Below, in pieces: positions 47,599 through 56,458 of a stretch of 64,000 bases of DNA. A program made the translations under genes and the position numbers. The notes under the pieces are model-generated. The model searched no databases. It was given only the letters and a program-made list of their open reading frames with translations, and had not been told where the DNA came from. The stretch is from Treponema bryantii. GTDB taxonomy: Bacteria; Spirochaetota; Spirochaetia; Treponematales; Treponemataceae. The DNA lies in assembly GCF_900113965.1 (NCBI RefSeq), contig NZ_FORI01000006.1, positions 186,001-250,000 on the forward strand, written 5' to 3'. Each line of letters starts with the position of its first letter. The first letter of the stretch is position 1.

Positions 47599-48543
47599 TT
47601 ATCTTCTTTTACTCACGAACTCTCTAAGTAAAATGAACCCCAATATTATCACACCACCGATAATACACTTCACCGTTGGAATCTCATGAACAAACAGGAA
47701 CACCCACACTGGATTCATCAAGGGTTCAATCATAGTGATGAGAGAGGCAGAGAGGGCTGTAACTTTTTTGATTCCGATTGAGTAAAGGATATTTGGTAGT
47801 CCCATCTGAAAGAGACCCATCAAAAACAGGAAAACTACAGACTGTAAATCTGGAATTCCACCTTTCATCAAAAAGATAAATGGAAGCCCAAAAACAGCCG
47901 TAAGAATTTGCGCAAGCATAAAGGCATCTCTGGATGTGTTATGTTTGGGAACTACAGTAGCGCCGTATTCTCTAATCCGCTGGGCAATTAGAATCTGCTG
48001 CTTTCTCTGAAAAAGGGTAGTGCCGGCCCAGGTAATGCCAGAAAAGGCAGCAAGCGTGTTTCCTAAAACCATAGTTTCAGATACATTACCGTTCTTCTTT
48101 GCAAGAAGATCATCTGCAAAAAATAAAAGCATACCAGCTGCAATACCAGCAAAAGTTATGTAATCAATCTTACTGTTTTTTTCACCAAGAATAATTGAAC
48201 TGAATAAAATAACCCATAAAGGACTAGTGTATTCAAGAAAAATTACATTTGCTGCATAAGTAAGTTTGTTGGAAACGCAGTATAGAATCATAGTGGCAGC
48301 ATAACAAAAAGCAGAAAGCCAGAGAGATACAGTCTGAGCAGAATCAACTTTTCCAGTAACGTCATTTCTTACAAAAAAATGTGGTAGCTGACGTGAAAGC
48401 ACCGCCATTACAATAAAAGAAAAAAGACTTCGTATTCCTGCCGCTGCAAAAGAATTTACAGAAACGTATTTTAAAAATATTCCGCCAAGACTCCAGCCCA
48501 GCGCACATAAACTAAGGGCACCAATGCCCTCCGGCTTTTTCAT
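47599..48543 (-). CDS. EamA-type (DMT superfamily) transporter
   Basis: 314 residues with ten hydrophobic helices in two EamA repeats. The first spans about 8-145 (LCALGWSLGGIFLKYVS, NVIFLEYTSPLWVILFSSII), the second about 160-310 (AFSGITWAGTTLFQRK, LSASLITMIEPLMNPVWVFL, the usual family signature). Proteins of this type export amino acids, purines or metabolites. An insertion between helices (QRIREYGATVVPKHNTSRD) enlarges the second repeat. GGAG lies 9 bp before the start. It converges on the solute-binding gene across long-hairpin copy 2. Confidence 0.88.
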   Translation of the reverse strand: MKKPEGIGALSLCALGWSLGGIFLKYVSVNSFAAAGIRSLFSFIVMAVLSRQLPHFFVRNDVTGKVDSAQTVSLWLSAFCYAATMILYCVSNKLTYAANVIFLEYTSPLWVILFSSIILGEKNSKIDYITFAGIAAGMLLFFADDLLAKKNGNVSETMVLGNTLAAFSGITWAGTTLFQRKQQILIAQRIREYGATVVPKHNTSRDAFMLAQILTAVFGLPFIFLMKGGIPDLQSVVFLFLMGLFQMGLPNILYSIGIKKVTALSASLITMIEPLMNPVWVFLFVHEIPTVKCIIGGVIILGFILLREFVSKRR

Positions 48544-48582
48544 TTAATTAAACTCCATTGAAGAAAAATGAAATTACCGCTT

Positions 48583-51147
48583 TTATTTAAAAAGTTCAAG
48601 TGCGTAACGAACAGTATCCATCGCGTCTTTGCCGTAAAAGTCAGCGCCAATCTGATCAGCGTATTCCTGAGTCATAACAGCGCCGCCAACACAGGTCTTT
48701 GCCCACGGACATTCTTTGCGAAGCTGCTTAATTGTTTCTTCCATAGCCGCAACCGTCGTAGTCATAAGAGCCGAAAGACCAACGAGCATAACGTGGTCTT
48801 TTTTACAAGCTTCAACAACTACCTCAGGCGGAACATCCTTTCCAAGGTCAATTACTTCAAAGTCATAATTTTCCAGAAGAACTTTTACAATGTTTTTACC
48901 GATATCATGAATGTCGCCCTTTACAGTAGCGATAATAATTTTTCCTTTTGGCGCACCCTTCTTTCCCGACTTCTCCATATACTCGCGGATCTCACCAAAC
49001 GCCGCCTTAGCCGCCTCAGCCGCCATCAACAACTGAGGCAGGTACATCGTCTTTTTCTCAAAGCGCTTTCCCACGTAGTCCAGTCCCGGAATCAGGTGCT
49101 CGTTAATAATCGTGAGCGACTCGGTAGTTTTCAAAAGTTCGCGGGTAGCCGTCGCAGCATCAGTTTTGAGTCCATGGATTATGGCATTTGAAAGGGGGGA
49201 AGTCTCCCCCTCGCTCGCACTTTGTTGCTCGCTACCCCCTCCAGCGGGGGACACCCCCGCAACACCCCCGGCAGATACGGTGGTTGCGGTCCCTGAGCCT
49301 GTCGAAGGGGTCGAAACCACCAGTCTCGCAAGCCTCTCGCTTTCTTTACCGCTCCACTCAATATAGTCAGTACAGTTTTCATCGCGGCCCGAAAGCAGGT
49401 TGTAACATCTCCATGCCTTAATCATCTCGCCCTGAAGCGGATTCATAATCGCAGCAGATAGACCCGCTCCCATACAAAGAGTAAAGAAGCTTGCAGTAAC
49501 AAACTCGCGCAGAGGAAGTCCAAAACTTACGTTCGAAATTCCAAGGCTCGTAAGTCCGCCCATTTCGTGAATAGCGCGGACAGTTTCCATAGTTGCAATG
49601 CCGGCTTTTGAGTCCGAACTTACAGCCATAGCAAGAGGGTCTATAATAATATCTGATTTTCTGATTCCGTATTTTGCAGCTTCTGCGTAAATCTTTTTAG
49701 CAATCTCAACGCGGCGTGCGCTGTTTTCAGGAATTCCGTCTTCATCCAAAGTAAGGGCAACTACAAGTCCGCCGTATTTTTTTACGAGCGGGAATACAGT
49801 GTCCATAATTTCCTGCTTGCCGTTTACCGAGTTAATCATCGGCTTTCCGTTGTAACGGCGCAGTGCTGCTTCCATAACATCTGGCTTTGTTGTATCAATT
49901 TGAAGCGGTAGAGTGGTGACGTTCTGAAGCTCGTCGAGAACGCGGAGCATCATTTCTTTTTCATCAATTTCCGGAAGTCCAACATTTACGTCCAGTACCT
50001 GAGCGCCCGCTTCTTCCTGTTCCATTCCCTGATGAATGATGTAAGGAATGTCTCCGGCACGCAGAGCCTCTTTAAACTTTTTCTTACCCGTTGGGTTAAT
50101 GCGCTCACCAATAAGAACCGGCCGGTGAGGTCCGCCAAAGTAAACGACTTTTGTATTAGAAGAAACACAGCCGATAGCTGGAGTGCCGCCCACGGTGGTT
50201 GAGTAGGCCGAAGGCCGTATCGAAACCATAGCATTTGAAAGTCCCTTAATATACTCCGGTGTAGTTCCACAACAGCCGCCAAGTACCATAGGTCCCAGTG
50301 CCGCAAGTTCTTTCATTGCACTAACGAACTCTGGAGCTTCAACGTCAAAAACAGTCTGACCATCAACAACCTTTGGCAAACCGGCATTCGGCTTTACGAG
50401 AACCGGCACGCTTGCTGCCTTACAGAGTCGCTCAACGGTCGGCTTCATTTCCAGCGGGCCGAGGCTGCAGTTCACACCAACTACAGAAACGCCAAGTCCT
50501 TCGAGCATTGCAACCATTGTCTCTGGCGTAGAACCGCTCAAAGTTCTGCATTCCTTGTCATAAACATTGCTCACAATTATCGGAAGGTCTTCGGCCGCAA
50601 TGCCCAGGTCTTCCATTGTTTCTTTTGCTGCAAGAACAGCGGCCTTAGATTCGTAGCCGTCGTTCATGGTTTCTATCATTACGCAGTTGATTTTTGCAAG
50701 TCCGCAGTCTGCTATTTCTTTTGCAAAAGGGAAGGCAGCTGCAAAGGTTTTCTTAAAAAGTTTTACACAGTCTTCAAAATCTAGGTCGCCCATCGGTTTG
50801 AGAAGTTTTCCGCATGAGCCGATATCGAACGCAATAAAATATTTTCCGTCCGGCTTTTCTGCGCGGGCCTTGTCGCGTGCAGTATTTGCATTTTCAATTG
50901 CAGCCTTTACAAAGCGTTCCAGCTCAAGCGGAAACTTTGTGATAAAAGCACCAAAGGTATTTGTATTCACGATATTAGAACCGGCTGCAAAATAATTGTA
51001 GTGCAGCTGAACAATGCGGTCCGGATGTTTTGTGTTCCAGGTTTCAGGGAGTTCTCCGGGTTTTAAGCCCATGCCCTGTAAAACAGTACCTGTACCACCA
51101 TCAAAAAATAAAAGTTCTTTGCCTAATAAATCGTGAAGTTTTGTCAT
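48583..51147 (-). CDS. metH: Cobalamin-dependent methionine synthase without the reactivation domain
   Basis: 854 residues. Domains: homocysteine-binding (1-300; GVNCSLGP and GGCCGTTPEY supply the zinc Cys ligands), pterin-binding TIM barrel (about 325-600; GERINPTGKK and LGISNVSFGLP), B12 cap and B12-binding (about 650-854; KGDIHDIGKNIVKVLL with the cobalt-ligand His). The C-terminal SAM-binding reactivation domain of E. coli MetH is absent. Two inter-domain linkers consist of repeat-derived sequence: R1 at residues 307-318 (MVSIRPSAYSTTVG) and families G plus R1 at about 609-652. A promoter lies 7 nt before the ATG. Confidence 0.94.
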   Translation of the reverse strand: MTKLHDLLGKELLFFDGGTGTVLQGMGLKPGELPETWNTKHPDRIVQLHYNYFAAGSNIVNTNTFGAFITKFPLELERFVKAAIENANTARDKARAEKPDGKYFIAFDIGSCGKLLKPMGDLDFEDCVKLFKKTFAAAFPFAKEIADCGLAKINCVMIETMNDGYESKAAVLAAKETMEDLGIAAEDLPIIVSNVYDKECRTLSGSTPETMVAMLEGLGVSVVGVNCSLGPLEMKPTVERLCKAASVPVLVKPNAGLPKVVDGQTVFDVEAPEFVSAMKELAALGPMVLGGCCGTTPEYIKGLSNAMVSIRPSAYSTTVGGTPAIGCVSSNTKVVYFGGPHRPVLIGERINPTGKKKFKEALRAGDIPYIIHQGMEQEEAGAQVLDVNVGLPEIDEKEMMLRVLDELQNVTTLPLQIDTTKPDVMEAALRRYNGKPMINSVNGKQEIMDTVFPLVKKYGGLVVALTLDEDGIPENSARRVEIAKKIYAEAAKYGIRKSDIIIDPLAMAVSSDSKAGIATMETVRAIHEMGGLTSLGISNVSFGLPLREFVTASFFTLCMGAGLSAAIMNPLQGEMIKAWRCYNLLSGRDENCTDYIEWSGKESERLARLVVSTPSTGSGTATTVSAGGVAGVSPAGGGSEQQSASEGETSPLSNAIIHGLKTDAATATRELLKTTESLTIINEHLIPGLDYVGKRFEKKTMYLPQLLMAAEAAKAAFGEIREYMEKSGKKGAPKGKIIIATVKGDIHDIGKNIVKVLLENYDFEVIDLGKDVPPEVVVEACKKDHVMLVGLSALMTTTVAAMEETIKQLRKECPWAKTCVGGAVMTQEYADQIGADFYGKDAMDTVRYALELFK
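49191..49321 (-). repeat. Composite repeat inside metH: family G plus R1 variant
   Basis: The family G copy (49191-49271) contains GGGGGGAAGTCTCCCCC, then GCGGGGGACACCCCCGC and AACACCCCCGG. Eight bases on, an R1 variant (49279-49321) has arms GGTGGTT and AACCACC around CCCTGAGCCTGTCGAAGGGG. Translated as a Gly/Ser/Thr-rich linker of about 44 residues between the pterin and B12 domains. Confidence 0.8.
50194..50227 (-). repeat. R1 palindromic repeat inside metH
   Basis: Identical in form to the copy at 18613-18646 (apical GGCC-GAA-GGCC). Translated as VSIRPSAYSTT in the linker between the homocysteine and pterin domains. Confidence 0.85.
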
Positions 51148-51154
51148 GAGCGAA

Positions 51155-51213
51155 ATTATAACGGATTTGCGTTCCTTTATATAGTAGCACCCAAACGAAA
51201 TATCTGTTATATT
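51155..51213. promoter_or_regulatory. Divergent promoters of metH and the LacI-family gene
   Basis: Minus strand: -10 TATAAT (51155-51160), 7 nt before the metH ATG. Plus strand: extended -10 TGT-TATATT (51205-51213), 6 nt before the LacI ATG. Neither gene has a Shine-Dalgarno. The -35 elements are weak on both sides. Confidence 0.5.
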
Positions 51214-51219
51214 GAATCT

Positions 51220-52236
51220 ATGCTGACAATAAACGATATAGCGCGCGAAGCAGGTGTAAGCCGCCAGACAGTTTCAAATGTAATCCACGGTGCTACCGGA
51301 CATGTTTCTCCGGAAACAATTGCGCGTATCAATAAAATCATCAAGGAAAAAAATTACACGCCTAATATGTCAGCACGTGCGCTTGTAAATAAAAGTTCAC
51401 GAATCATTGGAGTTATCAATCACCTTATTCCAGACAGTGCCGGAAACTTCATGACAGACCCCTTCCATACAGAGGTCATTGCCGGAATTGAAAAGGAACT
51501 TCGCCTCCGCGATTATTACATGATGCTTCGTACCGTTGAGTCTGAAGATGAACTGGTTTCTCTTTTCCGCAACTGGAATCTCGACGGAATTATTATTACC
51601 GGTGTCTTTGAAGATCATTTTTATGAGAGAATTGTACAGAGCCGCATCCCTTGTGTTCTTCTGGACAGCTACATCAAAAACAGTTCTCTGATGAATGTAG
51701 GTTTGATGGATTTTCAGGGTGCCTATGAAGCAACAAAATATCTGCTTCGTAACGGACACACGGAAATCGCCTTCGCCTCTCCAGAGATCCACGAGAACGG
51801 TGTAGTCTACGAACGCTACCTTGGCTACGAAGCCGCCCTGCGCGAAATGGGAATTAAAGCGAAAAAGAAAAACGTTTACACCTGTAAAATTGAAGTCGAG
51901 GCTGGAATTCGTCTTGGCTATGAAATAGCTAAGCGCCCGGAAATCACCGCAGTCTTTGCAACCGCCGATCTTCTTGCCGTTGGTATTATGAGCGGTCTGT
52001 TTGAAAAGGGACGCCCCGTTCCAGATGACGTTTCAATCATCGGATTTGATGACCTTTACCTCAGCAGTATCACTTCACCGCGTCTTACAACAATTCATCA
52101 GGATATCGTAGAGAAGGGCCGAATCGCCGCTTCCATGCTGATTGATACCCTTGAGAAAAAAGAAACAAAACGCGAAATTATAATGCCGGTAAGCCTCATA
52201 GAACGCAATTCTGTTTCTGAACCACGAAAAAAATAA
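51220..52236 (+). CDS. LacI-family regulator of the carbohydrate locus
   Basis: 338 residues from MLTINDIAREAG (51220); an upstream ATG at 51133 lies inside metH and before the promoter. HTH VSRQTVSNVIHG and hinge-helix region NYTPNMSARALVNKSS are standard, followed by a periplasmic-binding-protein-like sensor domain (VINHLIPDSAGNFMTD, VFATADLLAVGIMSGL and DVSIIGFDDLYLSSITSPRL). It probably represses the downstream locus by binding two palindromic TTGAGCGTTCAA sites ahead of the GH99-like gene and releases on binding an imported sugar. Confidence 0.92.
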   Translation: MLTINDIAREAGVSRQTVSNVIHGATGHVSPETIARINKIIKEKNYTPNMSARALVNKSSRIIGVINHLIPDSAGNFMTDPFHTEVIAGIEKELRLRDYYMMLRTVESEDELVSLFRNWNLDGIIITGVFEDHFYERIVQSRIPCVLLDSYIKNSSLMNVGLMDFQGAYEATKYLLRNGHTEIAFASPEIHENGVVYERYLGYEAALREMGIKAKKKNVYTCKIEVEAGIRLGYEIAKRPEITAVFATADLLAVGIMSGLFEKGRPVPDDVSIIGFDDLYLSSITSPRLTTIHQDIVEKGRIAASMLIDTLEKKETKREIIMPVSLIERNSVSEPRKK

Positions 52237-52255
52237 AAATTTTTAAACTTTTTTC

Positions 52256-52374
52256 TTGACAGCAGGTAATTCTCATATTATCCTAAAGGCGTTGAGCGTT
52301 CAACGTGTTTGCAAACTAAGTCTTACTCCTTCTTTTCCTTTTTTTTATTTTGCATACAGGTTGAGCGTTCAACG
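52256..52374 (+). promoter_or_regulatory. Locus promoter with two LacI-type operators
   Basis: -35 TTGACA (52256-52261), 17-bp spacer, weak -10 TATCCT (52279-52284). Operator 1, CGTTGAGCGTTCAACG (52290-52305), covers the start of transcription. Operator 2, GGTTGAGCGTTCAACG (52359-52374), lies 69 bp further between centres. The arrangement fits repression by a LacI dimer or a looped tetramer. Confidence 0.75.
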
Positions 52375-52421
52375 TAAACAAACGGCATATTTTATAAAAA
52401 CAACAAGTCACAGGAGGCTTT

Positions 52422-54260
52422 ATGAAAAAAACGTCAAAAATCCTTTCTGCCCTTACAGCAGGCTGTTTAGGATTCTGTGTTTTTATTTCCGGTTGCACAA
52501 CTACCATTTCTTCCGGTAATAAAAATTCTACAACTGCTGATAACACCTCGGCAGTAGAGTCTGCGGAAAAGAATCTTCGCATTCCAACTCCAACAAACAG
52601 AACCGAAAAAGATCCTCAGGTTCTCGTTCACTACATGCCTTGGTTCCAGGCGCCTCCTGTATCCGAAGGCTACGGTTTTCACTGGCATCAGGGTGGGGCA
52701 AAGTTTGATCCATATCAGGTGCTTCCAAACGGCCAGCTTAATATTGCTTCTCACTATTATCCACTCACAGGTCCATACGACACACGCGATAAAAATATCC
52801 TTGAGTATCAGGCAGCACTCATGAAGGTTGCCGGAATCGACGGTGTAATTTTTGATTGGTACGGAATTGAAAATGCCCTTGACTATAAAGAGATTCAGGA
52901 ATCAACTCTTGAAGTAATTAAGGTTTTGAAAAAGGCCGGCTTAAAATATGCAATCTGCTATGAAGATCAGAGCATTGGGAAAATGATTGAAGCTGGAAAC
53001 TTTGTAAAAGAACAGGCTCTCGATTACGGTAAAAAAGTATTTGCCTACATGGAAAGCAACTGGTTCCATGATGATGCATATCTTAAATACGAAGGCCGTC
53101 CTGTAGTTTATACCTTCGGTCCACAGTATTACTTTTACCGCGAGCAGTGGGACAGCCTTTTTGCACAGTGCAGTGCACGTCCTTACTTTATCACTCTCGA
53201 AGGTCACAGCGAAGGCTTTGCAGACGGCTCTTACAACTGGTTCAATATGAACGGAAGAAAAACTCTTCCACAGGTTGTATCTCAGCTCAATAACTTTTAT
53301 CAGCAGCAGAATGACAAGCCTTTCCTTACAGCTACAATCTATTCTGGTTTCCACGACATCTATGCGGAGGCCGGACAAAAGAGTTACGGCTATCTTGACC
53401 GCTATGAAGGTGGAACGTTCAACCTGACTTTGAAGGCAGCACTCATGGCTTACCCGGATGTTATTCAGGTTGCAACCTGGAACGACTATGGTGAAGGTAC
53501 AGTGATTGAACCAACCGTTCAGGGCGGCTACAACGAACTGGAAGTGCTTCAGAAACTTCAGAAAAAATATGATGGTTCGTTCCCTTATTCAGAACTCGAT
53601 CTTCGTGCTCCTCTTGCACTTTATAAACTTATAACAGCCGGTCAGAACGACGCTTCAGCAGCAAAAAAAGCCGCTGCCCGTAAAGCCCTCGATGCAATTC
53701 TTGCAGGGGACGTAGACCTCTACCGTTCAATAATTTCACAGGAGAAAATCTCTGTTGATTATGCCGTTCGCGCAGTACTCAGCGAAGCAACTGCAGACGC
53801 CGCAGATACAACAAGTCTTTATGATGCAGCCGGCCGCAAGAATCTTGCGCTTGGCTCACCAATAGTTGCAAACAATAAGATTTATGATTTTGTTGGAAGC
53901 AAAGCTGCAGACGGAGATATCAGCACTTACTGGGAAGGTGCCGCAAACAAATATCCGAACACCCTTCAGGTAGACCTTGTTAATTCTCAAAAGCTTGATA
54001 TCGCAGTTCTTAAATTGAATCCACAGAAAATCTGGGGAAAGCGTGTTCAGACATTCACAGTAGAAACCAGCGACAACGGAACAGATTTTACAACTCTTAT
54101 TCCAGAGTCAAATTACGAGTTTAATCCGCTCACAAACAAAAATACTGTAGTCATCAAACTTGATACTAAAGCCCGTTACTTAAGATTTGTATTCACAAAA
54201 AATACAGGTGCAAACGCAGGACAGCTTGCAGAACTGGAAGTCTATCCTGCGAATAAATAA
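52422..54260 (+). CDS. Lipoprotein glycoside hydrolase, GH99-like, with discoidin-type C-terminal domain
   Basis: 612 residues, GGAGG upstream. Lipoprotein signal ending in FISGC, then a Ser/Thr-rich linker. Catalytic domain (about 65-400): VLVHYMPWFQAPP, GIDGVIFDWYGIEN and ATWNDYGEGTVIEPT, matching the EGTxIEP motif of GH99 endo-alpha-mannosidase-like enzymes; GH71 is related in fold. Residues about 470-612 form an F5/8-type (CBM32-like) domain, seen in KAADGDISTYWEGA, QKIWGKRVQTFTVE and ARYLRFVFTKNTG. Likely surface-bound, cutting an alpha-linked glycan for uptake. First gene after the operators; an operator-like GGAACGTTCAACC lies inside at 53412. Confidence 0.82.
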   Translation: MKKTSKILSALTAGCLGFCVFISGCTTTISSGNKNSTTADNTSAVESAEKNLRIPTPTNRTEKDPQVLVHYMPWFQAPPVSEGYGFHWHQGGAKFDPYQVLPNGQLNIASHYYPLTGPYDTRDKNILEYQAALMKVAGIDGVIFDWYGIENALDYKEIQESTLEVIKVLKKAGLKYAICYEDQSIGKMIEAGNFVKEQALDYGKKVFAYMESNWFHDDAYLKYEGRPVVYTFGPQYYFYREQWDSLFAQCSARPYFITLEGHSEGFADGSYNWFNMNGRKTLPQVVSQLNNFYQQQNDKPFLTATIYSGFHDIYAEAGQKSYGYLDRYEGGTFNLTLKAALMAYPDVIQVATWNDYGEGTVIEPTVQGGYNELEVLQKLQKKYDGSFPYSELDLRAPLALYKLITAGQNDASAAKKAAARKALDAILAGDVDLYRSIISQEKISVDYAVRAVLSEATADAADTTSLYDAAGRKNLALGSPIVANNKIYDFVGSKAADGDISTYWEGAANKYPNTLQVDLVNSQKLDIAVLKLNPQKIWGKRVQTFTVETSDNGTDFTTLIPESNYEFNPLTNKNTVVIKLDTKARYLRFVFTKNTGANAGQLAELEVYPANK

Positions 54261-54289
54261 AAAGTTTCATAATCAGGAGGAACAAAATT

Positions 54290-54871
54290 ATGAAAAAAAA
54301 CAGATTTGCAAAAGCAGCTGGCGCAGCAATTTTTCTTGCTGCAGTATTCGGATTTGTGTCTTGCAGCAACAACTCTCAGGAGCCTGAAGCTGGAGACTCA
54401 TACGCAGAAATGACAACTGAATATCAGACTTACTATCTGAATATTGCAAATGCCGATTTAGGCGGTCTTGAAGGTTTCCATCTCAAAAATCTGAACACAG
54501 ATAAATCAGTTGGAATTGTAATTGATAAGATTTTTGCTTCTGAAACAACATCAGAAGAAGGTGCAGTTGCAGTATTCAATTTTGATGTTCCGGAAACAGG
54601 AAGTAAGTACTGGGGCTTTTCTGCCGGAACAATTGCAAACGGCGAGTGGTCATCAGGAGAAATTGCTGCTGCAACAGCTCCTGCAGAAGCTCCTGAAGAG
54701 TACATTACAGGTTTTGCAACAGCAGCTTTTGTAGACAGTGTTTATGTAGGAGTAAAAGCAAAGAATCTTTCAGCTGATGTAAAGGGAGATGATATTTCTC
54801 TTATTCCTATCATCAATGGTGATGTAAAGACAGACAAAGCAATCACTTTCCGTGCTTTCATAACAAAATAG
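54290..54871 (+). CDS. Small lipoprotein of the carbohydrate locus
   Basis: 193 residues. AGGAGG precedes the start. Lipoprotein signal ending VFGFVSC, followed by acidic, Gly/Ala/Thr-rich beta-type sequence (EYQTYYLNIANADLGGLEGF, GFATAAFVDSVYVGVKAKNL). No known domain. Lying between the GH99-like enzyme and the porin, it may act as a glycan-binding surface protein, by analogy with surface glycan-binding lipoproteins of Bacteroidetes uptake loci; that is inference only. Confidence 0.72.
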   Translation: MKKNRFAKAAGAAIFLAAVFGFVSCSNNSQEPEAGDSYAEMTTEYQTYYLNIANADLGGLEGFHLKNLNTDKSVGIVIDKIFASETTSEEGAVAVFNFDVPETGSKYWGFSAGTIANGEWSSGEIAAATAPAEAPEEYITGFATAAFVDSVYVGVKAKNLSADVKGDDISLIPIINGDVKTDKAITFRAFITK

Positions 54872-54901
54872 GCCTTGTTGCCGGTAATGGGGTAGACCGA
54901 A

Positions 54902-56431
54902 ATGAACAATACAATTTCGAAAAAAATCCACTTTCTTGTGCTGTTTTTGGGATGTATTATTTATATGCATGCAGGAGAGGTTAGTACAGATTTTTCTGCA
55001 GAATTTAAAATTACTTCCAGAACATCCTTTGGTGTAGATCTGGATAATCCCTATCGTTATGGCTTGAAGCAGGAACTTACTGATTTCAATTTTATCTTAC
55101 ATCTTACGCCATATCAAAAACTAAGCAACAAAGTGAATAGTAGTGACCCAGTCGGATTTATAAATCTTACTTTCTTCAATCTTGATTTAATGAGTGATGA
55201 AAGTCTGGGCTATAACGCCGGAGTTCCAGATCAGAAGGCCTACCTTATGCGTAACCGTTTTCAGACTGGAGAATTCCTTGCGGGAATAGCATTTTCCAAT
55301 TGGGTTATTCAGTTTAATGCGGGAGGCAATGAACCTTTCTGGGATCCATGGAATAAGGGAATTGAGTTTACAAATGATGATGTAAAATTTTCCTGGGCAT
55401 ATCTGGATTCCGTTGTTGACGTAAAGCGTACAAAGCTGATTGCAGAGCTTGCTCCACAGGATCCTGTTGTAACTCAGTTCCAGCATGATGTCTGCGGACC
55501 AACAGATCAGTTTGGTATGAATCTTACAGGCTCAACAATTGCGGCCCTTTATAACAAAGAAGATGTCTTTGGTCTGAATCTGAAATTTGCAACTGAATAC
55601 GGCTATGACAGTGAAGCAATTTCAGAAGATAACAGCAACGGACTTGCAGCAGGTTTTGACCTGGTGCTCACTCCACCTGCTGCTGAAGGACTTAAGATTT
55701 TTGCATCGGCAGGTGGTTCTGTTAATTACGGCTTAGACAGCAATCCTGATCCGTTGTGCTTTGGAACAAGAGTTGGATACAACATTCCGCTCAATGAGGA
55801 CATTTCAGTTGAGCCTTTTGTTGGCTTTGATGGTGGCCTGAAGTTTTCAGAAGATGGAGAAAAAAATCCGTTCGAGTTTGAAGCTTCCGGTGGACTTACA
55901 ATGCGCTGGCCGGGACAGGCTGGCTGGTTCACAGATTACATCCTTGATAAGGATGGACGTGTATTTCCTGGAATGTCACTGGCATATTCCGCTTATGGAA
56001 ATGCAGATGAACCTGATGAGTTAAACCATTCTGTAAAGTTCACACTGTTTGAACCAAGAGGCGATGACGGAGTGTTTTACAGAATCGGTTCCGAGATGGT
56101 TGTAGACCTTACACAGCTCGGAAAAGATTCCTGGAACTTGCTCGCAACCTTCTATCTTGATTACGAGATTCCGGGCTTCTTAAAAACAAAGGGTAAACTT
56201 GTGCCATGGTTTACTGTCTGCTACGACAACGTTCCTTACGCAGCCCCAGAGGGTGCAGCAGCAGAAACTGTAGAAAGACAGAATGCCTTAAAGGCAGACG
56301 TTGGTCTTAAGTTTGATGGAATGATTTCAAATACAGTAATCGGACTGGTTTGGAATTCTGGTAATTTGATTTCCGACAAGGCAGATATTTCCAAAGGATT
56401 TATCAAGACCTATGTTGAAATAAAGTTTTAG
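54902..56431 (+). CDS. Outer-membrane porin-like beta-barrel of the carbohydrate locus
   Basis: 509 residues. Signal peptide (SKKIHFLVLFLGCIIYMHAG). The rest shows alternating amphipathic strands with aromatic girdles (EFKITSRTSFGVDLDNPYRY, FLAGIAFSNWVIQFNAGGNE) and ends with a strand closing in KTYVEIKF, terminal Phe as in outer-membrane barrels. No lipobox and no TonB plug. Probably a general or sugar-specific porin passing the oligosaccharides released by the GH99-like enzyme to the periplasmic binding protein. Spirochaetes lack SusC in most loci, so a porin would fill that role here. Confidence 0.75.
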   Translation: MNNTISKKIHFLVLFLGCIIYMHAGEVSTDFSAEFKITSRTSFGVDLDNPYRYGLKQELTDFNFILHLTPYQKLSNKVNSSDPVGFINLTFFNLDLMSDESLGYNAGVPDQKAYLMRNRFQTGEFLAGIAFSNWVIQFNAGGNEPFWDPWNKGIEFTNDDVKFSWAYLDSVVDVKRTKLIAELAPQDPVVTQFQHDVCGPTDQFGMNLTGSTIAALYNKEDVFGLNLKFATEYGYDSEAISEDNSNGLAAGFDLVLTPPAAEGLKIFASAGGSVNYGLDSNPDPLCFGTRVGYNIPLNEDISVEPFVGFDGGLKFSEDGEKNPFEFEASGGLTMRWPGQAGWFTDYILDKDGRVFPGMSLAYSAYGNADEPDELNHSVKFTLFEPRGDDGVFYRIGSEMVVDLTQLGKDSWNLLATFYLDYEIPGFLKTKGKLVPWFTVCYDNVPYAAPEGAAAETVERQNALKADVGLKFDGMISNTVIGLVWNSGNLISDKADISKGFIKTYVEIKF

Positions 56432-56458
56432 TAAAAAAGATTTTTCAGGAGGAATATT

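Noticed and set aside
51148-51219. Cobalamin or SAM riboswitch upstream of metH
   Set aside because: Only 72 bp separate metH from the divergent LacI gene, with a -10 box 7 nt before the ATG; there is no room for an aptamer.
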